Shown: positions 17,886-25,894, counted from the first letter of the stretch. The stretch: 45,755 nt of DNA from Candidatus Bacteroides merdigallinarum (GCA_019116285.1 DXBX01000030.1:1-45755); one strand, 5' to 3'. The notes: generated by a model not told the origin, from the letters alone. Translations and numbers: made by a program.

Positions 17886-18449
17886 TCAAATCAACCGGTT
17901 CATCGCGAAGTATTTCCACAGCGGCGCGGCCATCAGCGATTGCCTGATCTGGTTGGTCTGTAGCAGCGTGCGCACCTCGTCCACGGTCAGCAGTTCGATG
18001 GTAATATCCTCCGTTGCCTCCAGATGTTGGGTGGAGACGGGCTCCACATCCGTGGCAAGGAAGCAGTGGGTCAGGTTAGTCATGGTGCTGGCGTTAGCGG
18101 AGATGTCCATCCAAGGTGTCCACGTGCCGCCGCCATAGCCGGTTTCTTCATACAACTCCCGTTGGGCAGACTCCAGAGGTGTTTCCCCGGCTTCGCATAC
18201 GCCGGCACAGATTTCGTAACAGGTCAGTTGCAGGCCGTGGCGGTACTGGCGTTCCATCAGGAAATGCCCGTCGCGGGTCAGTGCAACAACGTTCACCCAG
18301 TCAGGATATTCCAATACATAATACTCTTCGTTCTCCACGCCGTTGGGCAGGCGTACCCGGTCCTTACGGGCGGTCAGCCACGGGCGGCGGATGAGGTACT
18401 CGCTCTCCAGGATGGTCCAGCAGCGGTCTTGATTGTTGGGTTTCAGCAT
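17886..18449 (-). CDS. NUDIX hydrolase
   Basis: A 187-residue pyrophosphohydrolase with a full NUDIX box: G-x5-E-x7-REL-x-EE-x-G in GVCEAGETP...RELYEETGYG, which binds the metal and cleaves nucleoside diphosphate derivatives. The N-terminal strand-rich part and the NUDIX box context (EICAGVCEAGE) resemble ADP-ribose pyrophosphatases, but the substrate is uncertain. A longer frame from 18548 would run through the promoter-like TACCTTTG (minus strand, 18474-18481) and has an unlike-protein N terminus, so I chose the ATG at 18449. First gene of a two-gene unit with the transglutaminase-like gene. Confidence 0.87.
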   Translation of the reverse strand: MLKPNNQDRCWTILESEYLIRRPWLTARKDRVRLPNGVENEEYYVLEYPDWVNVVALTRDGHFLMERQYRHGLQLTCYEICAGVCEAGETPLESAQRELYEETGYGGGTWTPWMDISANASTMTNLTHCFLATDVEPVSTQHLEATEDITIELLTVDEVRTLLQTNQIRQSLMAAPLWKYFAMNRLI

Positions 18450-18473
18450 GGTCGTTTTGGTTTTGATTTTTCG

Positions 18474-18481
18474 CAAAGGTA
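18474..18481 (-). promoter_or_regulatory. -7 element upstream of NUDIX gene
   Basis: TACCTTTG on the minus strand, 25 bases before the chosen NUDIX start. No clear TTG at -33 was seen, so this rests on the -7 match alone. Confidence 0.55.
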
Positions 18482-18517
18482 GAGTTTTTTCGTGAAGTTT
18501 ATGGCCGGATTCTTTCG

Positions 18518-18543
18518 TATTTTTGCGGGAAACGGTATTTTTG
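18518..18543 (+). promoter_or_regulatory. Two candidate -7 elements before nucleotidyltransferase
   Basis: TATTTTTG occurs at 18518-18525 and again at 18536-18543, both matching TAnnTTTG, within a short direct repeat (GTATTTTTG...GGTATTTTTG). No good -33 element is seen for either. The second is 23 bases before the ATG. Confidence 0.4.
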
Positions 18544-18566
18544 TGCATCTAAAAAGTACAGTTTTT

Positions 18567-18899
18567 ATGCCTTACGGATTGACTGATAGGGAATGGTGCA
18601 AGTTGCTCGGTGTATTTGCAGGCAACAAACGCATCAGGCAAGCGATACTCTATGGTTCACGCGCCAAGGGTACCTATAAACCTTTTTCTGATGTGGATAT
18701 CACGTTGGTAGGCGAAGATTTGTCACGTGCGGATTTGAACCGGTTATTGTTTGCCATAGATGATTTGCTGCTGCCTTATCAGGTGGATTTGTCCTTATTC
18801 CATGTGTTGAAGAATGATGCTTTGGTGGAGCATATCCGGAGAAAAGGTATCGTTATTTACGAGAACATTCCTGATGCGCCGTCTAAAGAGGCACTTTAG
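18567..18899 (+). CDS. Minimal nucleotidyltransferase (MNT) domain protein
   Basis: A 110-residue protein of the pol-beta nucleotidyltransferase superfamily. The active-site signature is complete: G30-S31 (LYGSRAKG), D42 and D44 (SDVDI) and a third acidic residue at D74 (QVDLS). MNT proteins are usually the antitoxin partner of a HEPN toxin and transfer AMP to it, but no HEPN gene lies next to this one; the neighbours are NUDIX and DUF1349. It may be an orphan antitoxin or act elsewhere. The ATG at 18567 gives the family N terminus; an upstream frame to 18492 crosses the promoter region. The TAG stop is itself part of the first 21-base repeat unit that follows. Confidence 0.82.
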   Translation: MPYGLTDREWCKLLGVFAGNKRIRQAILYGSRAKGTYKPFSDVDITLVGEDLSRADLNRLLFAIDDLLLPYQVDLSLFHVLKNDALVEHIRRKGIVIYENIPDAPSKEAL

Positions 18900-18965
18900 C
18901 TTGCTCAAATCCCTCTTTACGCCGCTCAAATCCCTCTTTAGCTTGCTCAAATCCGTTTTTAAGTC
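18895..18965. repeat. 21-base tandem repeat (3 units) overlapping a stop codon
   Basis: Three 21-base units with core GCTCAAATCCCTCTTTA begin at 18895, 18916 and 18937, with a drifted remnant after 18958. The stop codon of the nucleotidyltransferase (18897-18899) lies inside unit 1. CTAAAGAGG in the last codons (from about 18884) is the reverse complement of CCTCTTTAG in the array, so an inverted fragment is present too. Confidence 0.88.
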
Positions 18966-19024
18966 TTTTGTTCATACCTTGGGTTATGTATGGGTGTAAT
19001 GGTGAAAATGGTTATTTATAATCA

Positions 19025-19055
19025 TTGTGCAGTATCGGACAAGGCCTTACCTTTG
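19025..19055 (+). promoter_or_regulatory. Promoter of DUF1349-VOC unit
   Basis: TTG at 19025-19027 and TACCTTTG at 19048-19055 are separated by 20 bases, an excellent match to the Bacteroides consensus. The ATG follows 33 bases later. Confidence 0.82.
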
Positions 19056-19088
19056 CAAAAGCAATCAAAAGTAGACAGTGTATAACGT

Positions 19089-19754
19089 ATGAACATGAAA
19101 AAGTTGATCGTTGGCGGCATGATGATGGCCGCTTCAGTTGCCTGTATGGCACAATCGTTGGAGAAAATGCAGTGGTTCAATGAGCCGGAGCAATGGGAAA
19201 TTGAGGGCAACTCGCTTTCGATGAGTGTCACTCCCCAGACGGATTACTGGCGCATCTCCCATTATGGGTTCACCGTGGACGATGCCCCGTTCTTGTACAC
19301 CCTGCGTGGTGGAGAGTTTGAAGTCAAGGTAAAGATATCCGGTGATTACCGGACGCGTTTCGACCAGTCAGGACTGATGTTGCGCATTGACCACGAGAAT
19401 TACATCAAGGCGGGCATCGAGTTCGTGGACGGAAAGTATAACCTCAGCACGGTGGTGACCCATCATACCAGCGACTGGAGCATCATTCCCTTGGATAAGC
19501 CTGTGCCCTTTGTCTGGATAAAGGCGGTGCGTCGTTTGGATGCTGTGGAAATCTTCTATTCCTTTGACGACAAGGAATATACAATGATGCGCAATGCCTG
19601 GTTGCAAGACAATCATCCGGTCATGGTGGGAGTGATGGGAGCTTGTCCTGACGGTAACGGCTTTGAAGCCCGGTTCGAGAACTTCTCCATCAAGCATTTG
19701 CCGGACTTGCGCAGGGTGCAGTGGTTGGAAAAGAATAAGGCGGAAAACAAGTAA
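19089..19754 (+). CDS. DUF1349 protein, secreted
   Basis: A 221-residue protein with a signal peptide (about 1-21, ending ACMAQ) and a beta-rich concanavalin-like DUF1349 domain: FNEPEQWE near the start, DQSGLMLRIDHENYIKAG in the middle and VGVMGACPDG near the end. DUF1349 proteins form jelly-roll folds that may bind sugars; no catalytic residues are known. It is first in a two-gene unit, followed after 15 bases by a VOC-fold protein. A second Met at codon 3 (MKKLIV) could also be the start. Confidence 0.85.
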   Translation: MNMKKLIVGGMMMAASVACMAQSLEKMQWFNEPEQWEIEGNSLSMSVTPQTDYWRISHYGFTVDDAPFLYTLRGGEFEVKVKISGDYRTRFDQSGLMLRIDHENYIKAGIEFVDGKYNLSTVVTHHTSDWSIIPLDKPVPFVWIKAVRRLDAVEIFYSFDDKEYTMMRNAWLQDNHPVMVGVMGACPDGNGFEARFENFSIKHLPDLRRVQWLEKNKAENK

Positions 19755-19769
19755 TGCTAACGGTTGATT

Positions 19770-20156
19770 ATGAGAATAGAACATATTGCCATCTGGGCGG
19801 ACAATCTTGAATTGCTCCGCACCTTTTATACCCGATATTTCAATATGAAGTGTGGGGACAAATATACAAATCCGTCCAAACGTTTCACATCGTATTTCCT
19901 GTCTTTCGAGGAAGGTCAAGCCCGTATTGAATTGATGCATATCCCTGATATGGAGAGTCCGGCAAGTCGGGGGAATCTGAAAGGACTGGCACATTTTGCC
20001 ATTGCCGTGGGAAGTCAAGAAACTGTGAATGTACTGACTGAACGGTTGAGGGCGGATGGTTATACGATATTGGGTGAACCGAGAATGACGGGTGACGGTT
20101 GTTATGAAAGCGTCGTAGCCGATCCGGAAGGTAATCGGGTGGAGATAACGGTATAA
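19770..20156 (+). CDS. VOC (glyoxalase-like) metalloprotein
   Basis: A 128-residue vicinal-oxygen-chelate protein with two beta-alpha-beta-beta-beta modules. Candidate metal ligands are H5 (IEHIAIWADN), a Glu of RIELMH, H of LAHFAIAVGS and a Glu of NRVEITV at the end, in the order seen in glyoxalase I-like enzymes. The substrate is unknown. An upstream TTG at 19764 was rejected in favour of the ATG at 19770. It shares a transcript with the DUF1349 gene 15 bases upstream. Confidence 0.85.
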   Translation: MRIEHIAIWADNLELLRTFYTRYFNMKCGDKYTNPSKRFTSYFLSFEEGQARIELMHIPDMESPASRGNLKGLAHFAIAVGSQETVNVLTERLRADGYTILGEPRMTGDGCYESVVADPEGNRVEITV

Positions 20157-20291
20157 GTCAGGATGGGCGGGAAAGACCGAGGTCTTTGTGTGCGTATCCA
20201 TCAGCAAAGAAGAACTGAAATATTTGCTTCAAATGAGCGGGCTGGCATAGTCTTTTGCCCTTGACTTATTTCTTAACCGGAAAAAATCCCG

Positions 20292-20299
20292 TACCTTTG
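20292..20299 (+). promoter_or_regulatory. -7 element of hisS
   Basis: TACCTTTG, 31 bases before the hisS ATG. No TTG at the expected -33 distance; TTGACTT at 20261 is too far (28 bases). Confidence 0.6.
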
Positions 20300-20330
20300 C
20301 CCCCACATTTAGACAAATATTGATACGATT

Positions 20331-21695
20331 ATGGCAGCAAAACCTTGTATTCCGAAAGGAACGCGCGACTTTTCGCCCGTGGAGATGGCGAAGCGCAACT
20401 ATATATTCGACACCATCCGCAGCGTCTACCACCTCTACGGCTTCCAGCAGATAGAGACGCCCGCCATGGAGATGCTCTCCACCCTGACGGGCAAGTATGG
20501 CGAGGAGGGCGACAAGCTCTTGTTCAAGATACAGAATTCCGGCGACTACTTCTCCGGCCTGACGGACGAGGAACTCCTCAGCCGCAACGCCCCGAAGCTG
20601 GCGTGCAAGTTCTGCGAAAAGGGACTGCGTTATGACCTCACCGTTCCCTTTGCCCGCTATGTGGTGATGCACCGCGATGAGCTGACCTTCCCCTTCAAGC
20701 GTTACCAGATACAGCCTGTATGGCGTGCCGACCGCCCGCAGAAAGGACGCTATCGCGAGTTCTACCAGTGCGATGCCGACGTGGTGGGCAGCGACTCCCT
20801 GCTGAACGAAGTGGAACTGATGCAGATAGTCGACACGGTGTTCTCCCGCTTCGGCATCCGCGTCTGCATCAAGATCAACAACCGCAAGATCCTGACCGGC
20901 ATGGCCGAAATCATCGGCGAGGCCGACAAGATTGTGGACATCACCGTGGCCATCGACAAGCTGGACAAGATTGGCCTGGACAACGTGAACGCCGAGCTGC
21001 GCGAGAAAGGCATTCCCGAGGAAGCCATCGCCAAGCTCCAGCCCATCATCCTGCTGAGCGGCACGAACGCCGAGAAGCTGGAAACGCTCCGCCAAGTGCT
21101 TGCTTCGAGCGAGACAGGTCTGAAAGGGGTGGAGGAAACAGCCTTCATCCTTTCCACGCTTGAAAAGCTCGGCTTGAAGAATGAATTGGAACTCGATTTG
21201 ACCTTGGCTCGTGGCTTGAACTATTATACCGGTGCCATCTTCGAGGTCAAGGCGCTGGATGTACAGATAGGCAGCATCACAGGCGGCGGCCGTTATGACA
21301 ACCTGACGGGTGTCTTCGGTATGCCGGGCGTGAGCGGCGTGGGCATCTCCTTTGGTGCCGACCGCATCTTCGACGTGCTCAATCAGCTCGACCTCTATCC
21401 CAAGGAAGCTGTCAAGGGCACGCAACTGCTCTTCATCAACTTCGGACAGTGCGAGGCCGCCTTCTGCCTCTCCATCCTGGCCCAGGTGCGTGCCGCAGGT
21501 ATCCGTGCCGAGATTTATCCCGACAACAGCAAGATGAAGAAGCAGATGAGTTATGCCAACGCCAAGAATATCCCGTTTGTCGCTTTGGTGGGCGAGAATG
21601 AGATGAACGAGGGCAAGGTGACGCTGAAAGATATGACCACGGGCGAACAACGGCTGGTGACGCCGGAAGAGATGGTGGAAGCATTGATGCGTTAA
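20331..21695 (+). CDS. hisS: Histidyl-tRNA synthetase
   Basis: A class II synthetase that charges tRNA-His. The 454-residue protein shows motif 1 around [13 protein letters not shown], motif 2 around [27 protein letters not shown], the histidine-specific [13 protein letters not shown] near residue 292 and motif 3 [13 protein letters not shown], followed by a C-terminal anticodon-binding domain (about 365-454). Full length. Own promoter, and a strong terminator follows. Confidence 0.97.
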   Translation: MAAKPCIPKGTRDFSPVEMAKRNYIFDTIRSVYHLYGFQQIETPAMEMLSTLTGKYGEEGDKLLFKIQNSGDYFSGLTDEELLSRNAPKLACKFCEKGLRYDLTVPFARYVVMHRDELTFPFKRYQIQPVWRADRPQKGRYREFYQCDADVVGSDSLLNEVELMQIVDTVFSRFGIRVCIKINNRKILTGMAEIIGEADKIVDITVAIDKLDKIGLDNVNAELREKGIPEEAIAKLQPIILLSGTNAEKLETLRQVLASSETGLKGVEETAFILSTLEKLGLKNELELDLTLARGLNYYTGAIFEVKALDVQIGSITGGGRYDNLTGVFGMPGVSGVGISFGADRIFDVLNQLDLYPKEAVKGTQLLFINFGQCEAAFCLSILAQVRAAGIRAEIYPDNSKMKKQMSYANAKNIPFVALVGENEMNEGKVTLKDMTTGEQRLVTPEEMVEALMR

Positions 21696-21732
21696 ATAGT
21701 AACTATTTTCTGAAAAATACCCGTAAAGGAGG

Positions 21733-21762
21733 CCATCGTGTCTCCTTTTTTTGTACATTTGT
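21733..21762 (+). terminator. Intrinsic terminator after hisS
   Basis: AAAGGAG (about 21725-21731) pairs with CTCCTTT (about 21742-21748) around a 10-base loop, running into seven Ts. The plus-strand T-tract ends near 21752. Confidence 0.8.
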
Positions 21763-21797
21763 AACGGAGGTGTAAGGGAAATGTAATCCCTCGCCGC

Positions 21798-21805
21798 TAC
21801 ATTTG
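21798..21805 (+). promoter_or_regulatory. -7 element of the small membrane protein gene
   Basis: TACATTTG matches TAnnTTTG. A second copy (TACATTTG) lies at 21754-21761. If 21798-21805 is used, transcription starts near 21812, which excludes the in-frame ATG at 21808 as the start of the next gene. Confidence 0.5.
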
Positions 21806-21831
21806 CAATGACAATCAAAAAGGAGGTAACT

Positions 21832-21987
21832 ATGGTATCTGTACAATACAATCAGCATCTGCATAATGTCGTTATCGGAATCGTCATGCTTGTCATTGCC
21901 ATCTTGTTCATTCTCTACATGGGCGATGCGATGGTAGACTCCACGCGTGAGTTCCGTGACGGTTATATGCAATATCTGTTCAAATGA
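21832..21987 (+). CDS. Small single-span membrane protein (51 aa)
   Basis: A 51-residue frame with a hydrophilic N terminus (about 1-12), one strongly hydrophobic helix (about 13-31, VVIGIVMLVIAILFILYM) and a charged C terminus (DAMVDSTREFRDGYMQYLFK). Its ATG is preceded by AGGAGG with 5-6 bases spacing, a Shine-Dalgarno match that is rare in this genome and decides the start over an in-frame ATG at 21808. Its stop codon overlaps the next start (ATGA at 21984-21987), so it is coupled to the EFR1 ferredoxin gene. I do not recognise the family; it may tether or regulate that redox protein at the membrane (inference). Confidence 0.75.
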   Translation: MVSVQYNQHLHNVVIGIVMLVIAILFILYMGDAMVDSTREFRDGYMQYLFK

Positions 21988-22727
21988 TTTTCCATTTCAG
22001 TGCGACGGGCAATTCCCGTTGGGTGGCGCGACAGTTGGCCGCCTTGACAGGGGATGAGCCTTGTGACATCATAGACTGCCTGAAGGCAAACCACCTGCCT
22101 GCCTTGCCGGATGACACAGAGCGGGTGGGCGTTGTGTTTCCCATCCATTCCTGGTATGCACCTGCTCCGGTGCTCGATTTCCTTTCCCGTTTGGCCGTCC
22201 CAGCCTCTGCCTACCGCTATGCCGTATGCACGTGTGGCGATGATGTAGGGAAGGGGATAAGTCGATTGGCCAAGCATTTCCCCTTGGATGCCGCTTGGTC
22301 CGTGCAGATGCCCAATACCTACGTGCCGATGTTCAATCTTGATGCACAGGAGTTGGCGCGGCAGAAAGTAGAGAATGCCCGTACCCGTCTGCCCCGCATT
22401 GCTGAGGCTGTCTTGGCCAAGAAGCAAGCGTGGGAGGTACACGAAGGCGGCTTCCCGCGACTGAAGACTTACATCATCCAGCCTCTCTTTATACATTATT
22501 ATATAGGTACCAAATCCTTTCAGGTCGATGACACCTGTATCTCCTGCGGCCTATGCGCGAAGCATTGTCCCGTGTCTGCCATCCGCTTGGTGGACGGGCG
22601 TCCGGTGTGGAGCGATGCTTGCATTCATTGCATGGCTTGCCTGCACGGCTGTCCGGAGAATGCCATTCAGTATGGTAAGGGGACACGAAAGAAGGGACGG
22701 TATCGGCTGGAAGACTATCTTATTTGA
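21984..22727 (+). CDS. EFR1-type flavodoxin-ferredoxin protein
   Basis: A 247-residue fusion. The N-terminal flavodoxin-like half starts with IFHFSATGNSRWVA, the FMN phosphate loop (SATGNS), and has a CTCGDD loop near 83. The C-terminal half has two [4Fe-4S] motifs: CISCGLCAKHCP (about 189-200) and CIHCMACLHGCP (about 215-226). Proteins of this EFR1 family are presumed electron carriers of anaerobes; the partner enzyme is unknown. It begins inside the stop codon of the 51-residue membrane protein, suggesting that the two act together. Confidence 0.9.
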   Translation: MIFHFSATGNSRWVARQLAALTGDEPCDIIDCLKANHLPALPDDTERVGVVFPIHSWYAPAPVLDFLSRLAVPASAYRYAVCTCGDDVGKGISRLAKHFPLDAAWSVQMPNTYVPMFNLDAQELARQKVENARTRLPRIAEAVLAKKQAWEVHEGGFPRLKTYIIQPLFIHYYIGTKSFQVDDTCISCGLCAKHCPVSAIRLVDGRPVWSDACIHCMACLHGCPENAIQYGKGTRKKGRYRLEDYLI

Positions 22728-22789
22728 GGTATATCAGTCTCGTTTATTGTTAATCATAACTAATAGTTGGGCGATTTATCTTCGTTCTG

Positions 22790-22821
22790 TTTGGTATGAT
22801 AAATAAAAGTGGTTACATTTG
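22790..22821 (+). promoter_or_regulatory. Promoter of AAA ATPase gene
   Basis: TTTG at 22790-22793 and TACATTTG at 22814-22821, spaced by 20 bases: a full consensus match. The ATG is 29 bases downstream. Confidence 0.82.
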
Positions 22822-22850
22822 CTCTTGTTGTAAATCATACTTAATAACGA

Positions 22851-24077
22851 ATGGCAATGAAAGACTTGATCGCTCGCCCGAGTTATATCCAGCGCATCAC
22901 TCCGTTTATCGGTAAAAACATCATAAAGGTGCTGACAGGCCAACGCCGTGTGGGGAAGAGTTGCCTGCTGAGGCAACTGTCTGACCATATTCGCCAAGTA
23001 CATCCGTCAGCCAAACTTCTTTATATCAACAAAGAATTGTCAGCCTTTGCGCACATCAAGACTGGCGATGACTTGCTCTCTGAAATCTCGGTGGCTTTCA
23101 GCCATTCACCGGGAGAAGGCGGGCATTATCTTTTTATTGATGAGTTGCAAGACATTGATGGTTTTGAGCGTGCCCTTCGTTCTTTGCAGGCAGAAGAAGC
23201 TTGCGACATTTATGTGACCGGAAGTAATGCCACCATGCTTTCGGGCGAACTTGCCACTTATCTGTCCGGCAGATACGTGGAGTTTCATATTCACAGTCTC
23301 TCTTTCTCCGAATTTTTGGAGTTTCATAAGCTCACTCCCAGCAATGAGTCGTTACGCCATTACCTTACCTTTGGAGGCTTGCCTTATTTGTCGAATCTCC
23401 CCTTGGATGTTGATATTTGCTTTGAGTATCTTCGGAATGTTTATTCTACCATCCTGCTGAAAGACATTGTTAAGCGCGAGGGCATACGCAATGTTGCCTT
23501 CTTGGAATCGTTGGTGGACTATGTGGCCGACAATGTGGGCAATCTTTTCTCGGCCAACAACATCAGCCGCTACCTCAAATCACAGCGCGTCAACATTTCT
23601 CCTCTGCAAGTCATCAACTACTTGAAAGCCCTTGGGGATGCATTCCTTGTCAATCGGGTGTCTCGCATCGACATCTCCGGGCTGCGCAAGTTTGAACTGG
23701 GTGACAAGTATTATTTTGAGGATTTGGGACTGCGCAACTGCTACCTGGGATTTTCGTGGCAACGCGACATCCATAAGCTCATTGAGAATGCGGTATATCT
23801 GCACCTTCATACTTTGTATCCCAAGGTGTTTATCGGTCAGCAAGGAGAAAAAGAAGTGGATTTTGTTGCCGTGAACGGTGATTCCCGCGTCTATGTACAA
23901 GCCACTTTCCAGATGAGCGATGAGACAACCCGTACCCGTGAGTTCGGCAAACTGCTCGCCATCCCCGACAATTATCCCAAATATGTGGTTAGTCTTGATG
24001 AGTGGACTGCCGGCGGCAACTATGAAGGCATTCCCCATCTCCATCTGCTCGATTTCCTGCAACGGAAGAAGCTGTGA
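22851..24077 (+). CDS. AAA ATPase with DUF4143-type C-terminal domain
   Basis: A 408-residue P-loop ATPase of the AAA_14/DUF4143 type. Walker A is GQRRVGKS (30-37), Walker B is YLFIDELQDI with D97-E98, and sensor-1 is likely VTGSNATML. The C-terminal part (about 200-400) resembles DUF4143 and has a restriction-nuclease-like pattern, EKEVDFVAV...VYVQATFQ, with D-x(n)-[QE]xK-like spacing (the Lys is not clear). Such genes are common, patchily distributed and of unknown function. It is more A/T-rich than its neighbours and stands alone behind its own promoter, which suggests it may be acquired. Start at 22851; the Met at 22857 is an alternative. Confidence 0.88.
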   Translation: MAMKDLIARPSYIQRITPFIGKNIIKVLTGQRRVGKSCLLRQLSDHIRQVHPSAKLLYINKELSAFAHIKTGDDLLSEISVAFSHSPGEGGHYLFIDELQDIDGFERALRSLQAEEACDIYVTGSNATMLSGELATYLSGRYVEFHIHSLSFSEFLEFHKLTPSNESLRHYLTFGGLPYLSNLPLDVDICFEYLRNVYSTILLKDIVKREGIRNVAFLESLVDYVADNVGNLFSANNISRYLKSQRVNISPLQVINYLKALGDAFLVNRVSRIDISGLRKFELGDKYYFEDLGLRNCYLGFSWQRDIHKLIENAVYLHLHTLYPKVFIGQQGEKEVDFVAVNGDSRVYVQATFQMSDETTRTREFGKLLAIPDNYPKYVVSLDEWTAGGNYEGIPHLHLLDFLQRKKL

Positions 24078-24088
24078 CAGCTGGCGAA

Positions 24089-24790
24089 TTATTTGTGAAG
24101 GCTGAATTCCGCCATCATCATTTCTTCCCGCCCATTTATCTCCACTTCTTTGAAGAAACGATATTTTCCCGGTCGATTCTCATTAACTTCAGGATAAAGA
24201 TTGGCACTGAGGGTTGTTTGGCCGTTGGGGAGGAGGGATATTTTTAGCAAGTCGAAGACACGATCCGTAGGCAGATAATACCAATGCCCGGCTTTCTCGT
24301 AAGCCAAGTAATAGTCGGAGCCGTAGGAAATAGTATCCTCGCTTTGATTATACAATATGAAATGCGCTTCTTGGCTTGAAGTGGGGAAAGCATTCTGCTG
24401 AGGTACAAGACGTACATCGCCTATTTGGGCTGCACCATCCAGTTCGCACGGTTCTTGTCCGTCAGGCCCATCAAATCTCAATGCAGGGGAATCCATAATT
24501 TGTTCGCGGAAACGCTTCTGCCATTCGGGGGTATTGCGTATCAAGTCTATTCGGAGGGTATGGCCTTCCCGTCCGTTGCCGATAGCATTGATGCGCAAAG
24601 GTGTGTCTGTGGTGGCATCCAGTCTTTTCCGCAATTCTTCCAGTTGAGCACTTAGTTTTTCTTGCTCCGCTTCGTTTATGTCAATCACGGGTGCGTTGGG
24701 AGTCGGTCGGGGTTGGATGGATTGCTGTTTGTTCGTGCAACCCCAACCTATCAGACACGATAAGACTAAAAGGAGAAAAAGATGTTTCAT
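24089..24790 (-). CDS. Lipoprotein with C-terminal Ig-like (Big_14-type) domain
   Basis: A 233-residue protein with a lipoprotein-like signal (MKHLFLLLVLSCLIGWGC), a Pro-rich linker, a possible coiled coil (about 35-60, EAEQEKLSAQLEELRKRL) and a C-terminal beta domain (about 130-230). The latter has the pattern ILYNQSEDTISYGSDYYLAYEKAGHWYYLP...PGKYRFFK that I associate with Big_14-type Ig-like domains. The same C-terminal pattern occurs in the gene just upstream, so the pair probably arose by duplication and works together. Function unknown. A longer start at 24811 overlaps that gene's stop; I chose 24790, which begins the signal peptide. Confidence 0.72.
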   Translation of the reverse strand: MKHLFLLLVLSCLIGWGCTNKQQSIQPRPTPNAPVIDINEAEQEKLSAQLEELRKRLDATTDTPLRINAIGNGREGHTLRIDLIRNTPEWQKRFREQIMDSPALRFDGPDGQEPCELDGAAQIGDVRLVPQQNAFPTSSQEAHFILYNQSEDTISYGSDYYLAYEKAGHWYYLPTDRVFDLLKISLLPNGQTTLSANLYPEVNENRPGKYRFFKEVEINGREEMMMAEFSLHK

Positions 24791-24797
24791 AGCTGTG

Positions 24798-25742
24798 TCA
24801 TTTGATTTCAAACTCTGCGTGCAACGCTATTTCCTGCCTTCCTGCATAGAAGGATTTGCATATCCTATACTTGCCTTTTGACAGGTGGTAGTAGTTGGCG
24901 ATGGGGAAGCGGAAGCAATACCACACGGGGGCTCTATTGTTGTCGAAGCCATCGCTCTGCCATGCGATATCCGGCCCTTTGATTTTCGCCAAGACCCATT
25001 CCTTCCCATTCCATTGATAGAGATACCAGTCCCTTCCGTAAGTTAGTGAGGTGTGCGTGGGGTTTTCCACAAATACGTTGACAGCTTGGACATCCGTCCC
25101 ATAGACCGGATGTTCTGCCCACATAACGATGGAGGTGTCCTCGCGCTCCTCGAACAAGTCTTGAACATCTACGAGGAAACATTCGGGGATATAATACCGG
25201 GTGGTATCTTTCTTGCTTTGCTTAAACTCCACGGGAATCACACATTTGACAGCCACTTCCTTGCCGTGGTGCCGTCCGGGAGTCCAGCGGGGCATTTCAG
25301 CAATCAAGCGTACGGCTTCTTTCTCCAATTCAGGGTCTGCTTGTAGGGCGGAATCATCCACGCGGACAGGGCCGATGTGTCCGTCGGACAAGACAATGAA
25401 GCGGACAATCACTTTTCCTTCGATGCCTTTCTCTGCGGCTGATTGCGGGTAACGTAGTTCCGTGGCGAGATAATTCCGCAACGCCTCATTCCCGCCGGGG
25501 AATTGCGGCATCTCTTCCACCAGGTCGTAGGCTTCCGTCCATATCCGTTCGGGGGACAAGGGATTCGTCTCGTCTTGCCCGGGCAGGTTGGAGATGGTAA
25601 TCGCATCCTTGGGTGAGGGACTTGTCGTAGACCGGGCTATTACCGTGTCCGGCTTGGCTTGAGGCTGATAGGCTTGTCGTTCATTCTTGCAACTGGTGCA
25701 GACCAAGCAGGCAAATGCGGGAAGTAGGAGGACGATTCTCAT
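24798..25742 (-). CDS. Lipoprotein with TonB C-terminal and Ig-like domains
   Basis: A 314-residue protein: lipoprotein-like signal (MRIVLLLPAFACLVCTSC), low-complexity linker (20-75), a TonB C-terminal domain (about 80-180; FPGGNEALRNYLATELRYP, GKVIVRFIV, PRWTPGRHHGKEVAVKC), then an Ig-like domain (about 205-314; TSLTYGRDWYLYQWNGKEWV and GKYRICK). It has no N-terminal transmembrane helix for ExbBD, so it cannot be a conventional energy transducer; TonB_C here probably binds a partner. It is followed after 7 bases by a related lipoprotein gene. The 25742 ATG starts the signal peptide; 25769 is an alternative. Confidence 0.78.
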   Translation of the reverse strand: MRIVLLLPAFACLVCTSCKNERQAYQPQAKPDTVIARSTTSPSPKDAITISNLPGQDETNPLSPERIWTEAYDLVEEMPQFPGGNEALRNYLATELRYPQSAAEKGIEGKVIVRFIVLSDGHIGPVRVDDSALQADPELEKEAVRLIAEMPRWTPGRHHGKEVAVKCVIPVEFKQSKKDTTRYYIPECFLVDVQDLFEEREDTSIVMWAEHPVYGTDVQAVNVFVENPTHTSLTYGRDWYLYQWNGKEWVLAKIKGPDIAWQSDGFDNNRAPVWYCFRFPIANYYHLSKGKYRICKSFYAGRQEIALHAEFEIK

Positions 25743-25766
25743 GGGCGTTGTGTTATTAATTCCGCC

Positions 25767-25774
25767 CAAAGTTA
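25767..25774 (-). promoter_or_regulatory. -7 element of the TonB-like lipoprotein pair
   Basis: TAACTTTG on the minus strand, 24 bases before the chosen start at 25742. If used, it excludes the ATG at 25769. No clear -33 element. Confidence 0.55.
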
Positions 25775-25837
25775 CGAAAAAAGGAGGGTGATAGGTGTTT
25801 AGGTCAGCTATTTTTTATCCCAACTTCAGCGGAAAAG

Positions 25838-25882
25838 AAAGATACCCGGACAATTTTCCTGCCCGGGTATCTTCCTTGAAAT
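25838..25882 (-). terminator. Terminator after DUF4840-like gene
   Basis: GATACCCGG (25841-25849) pairs with CCGGGTATC (25863-25871). On the minus strand the stem is followed by TTTCTTTTCC, so it would terminate the lipoprotein gene to its right; it separates two minus-strand genes. Confidence 0.82.
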
Positions 25883-25894
25883 CAATTCTGAGGT

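Noticed and set aside
21808..21987. Longer 59-residue version of the small membrane protein
   Set aside because: The AGGAGG motif is placed for the ATG at 21832, and the likely -7 element at 21798-21805 would put the transcript start after 21808.
24798..25742. Conventional TonB energy transducer
   Set aside because: The N terminus is a lipoprotein-type signal rather than a retained transmembrane helix, and the TonB_C domain is internal.
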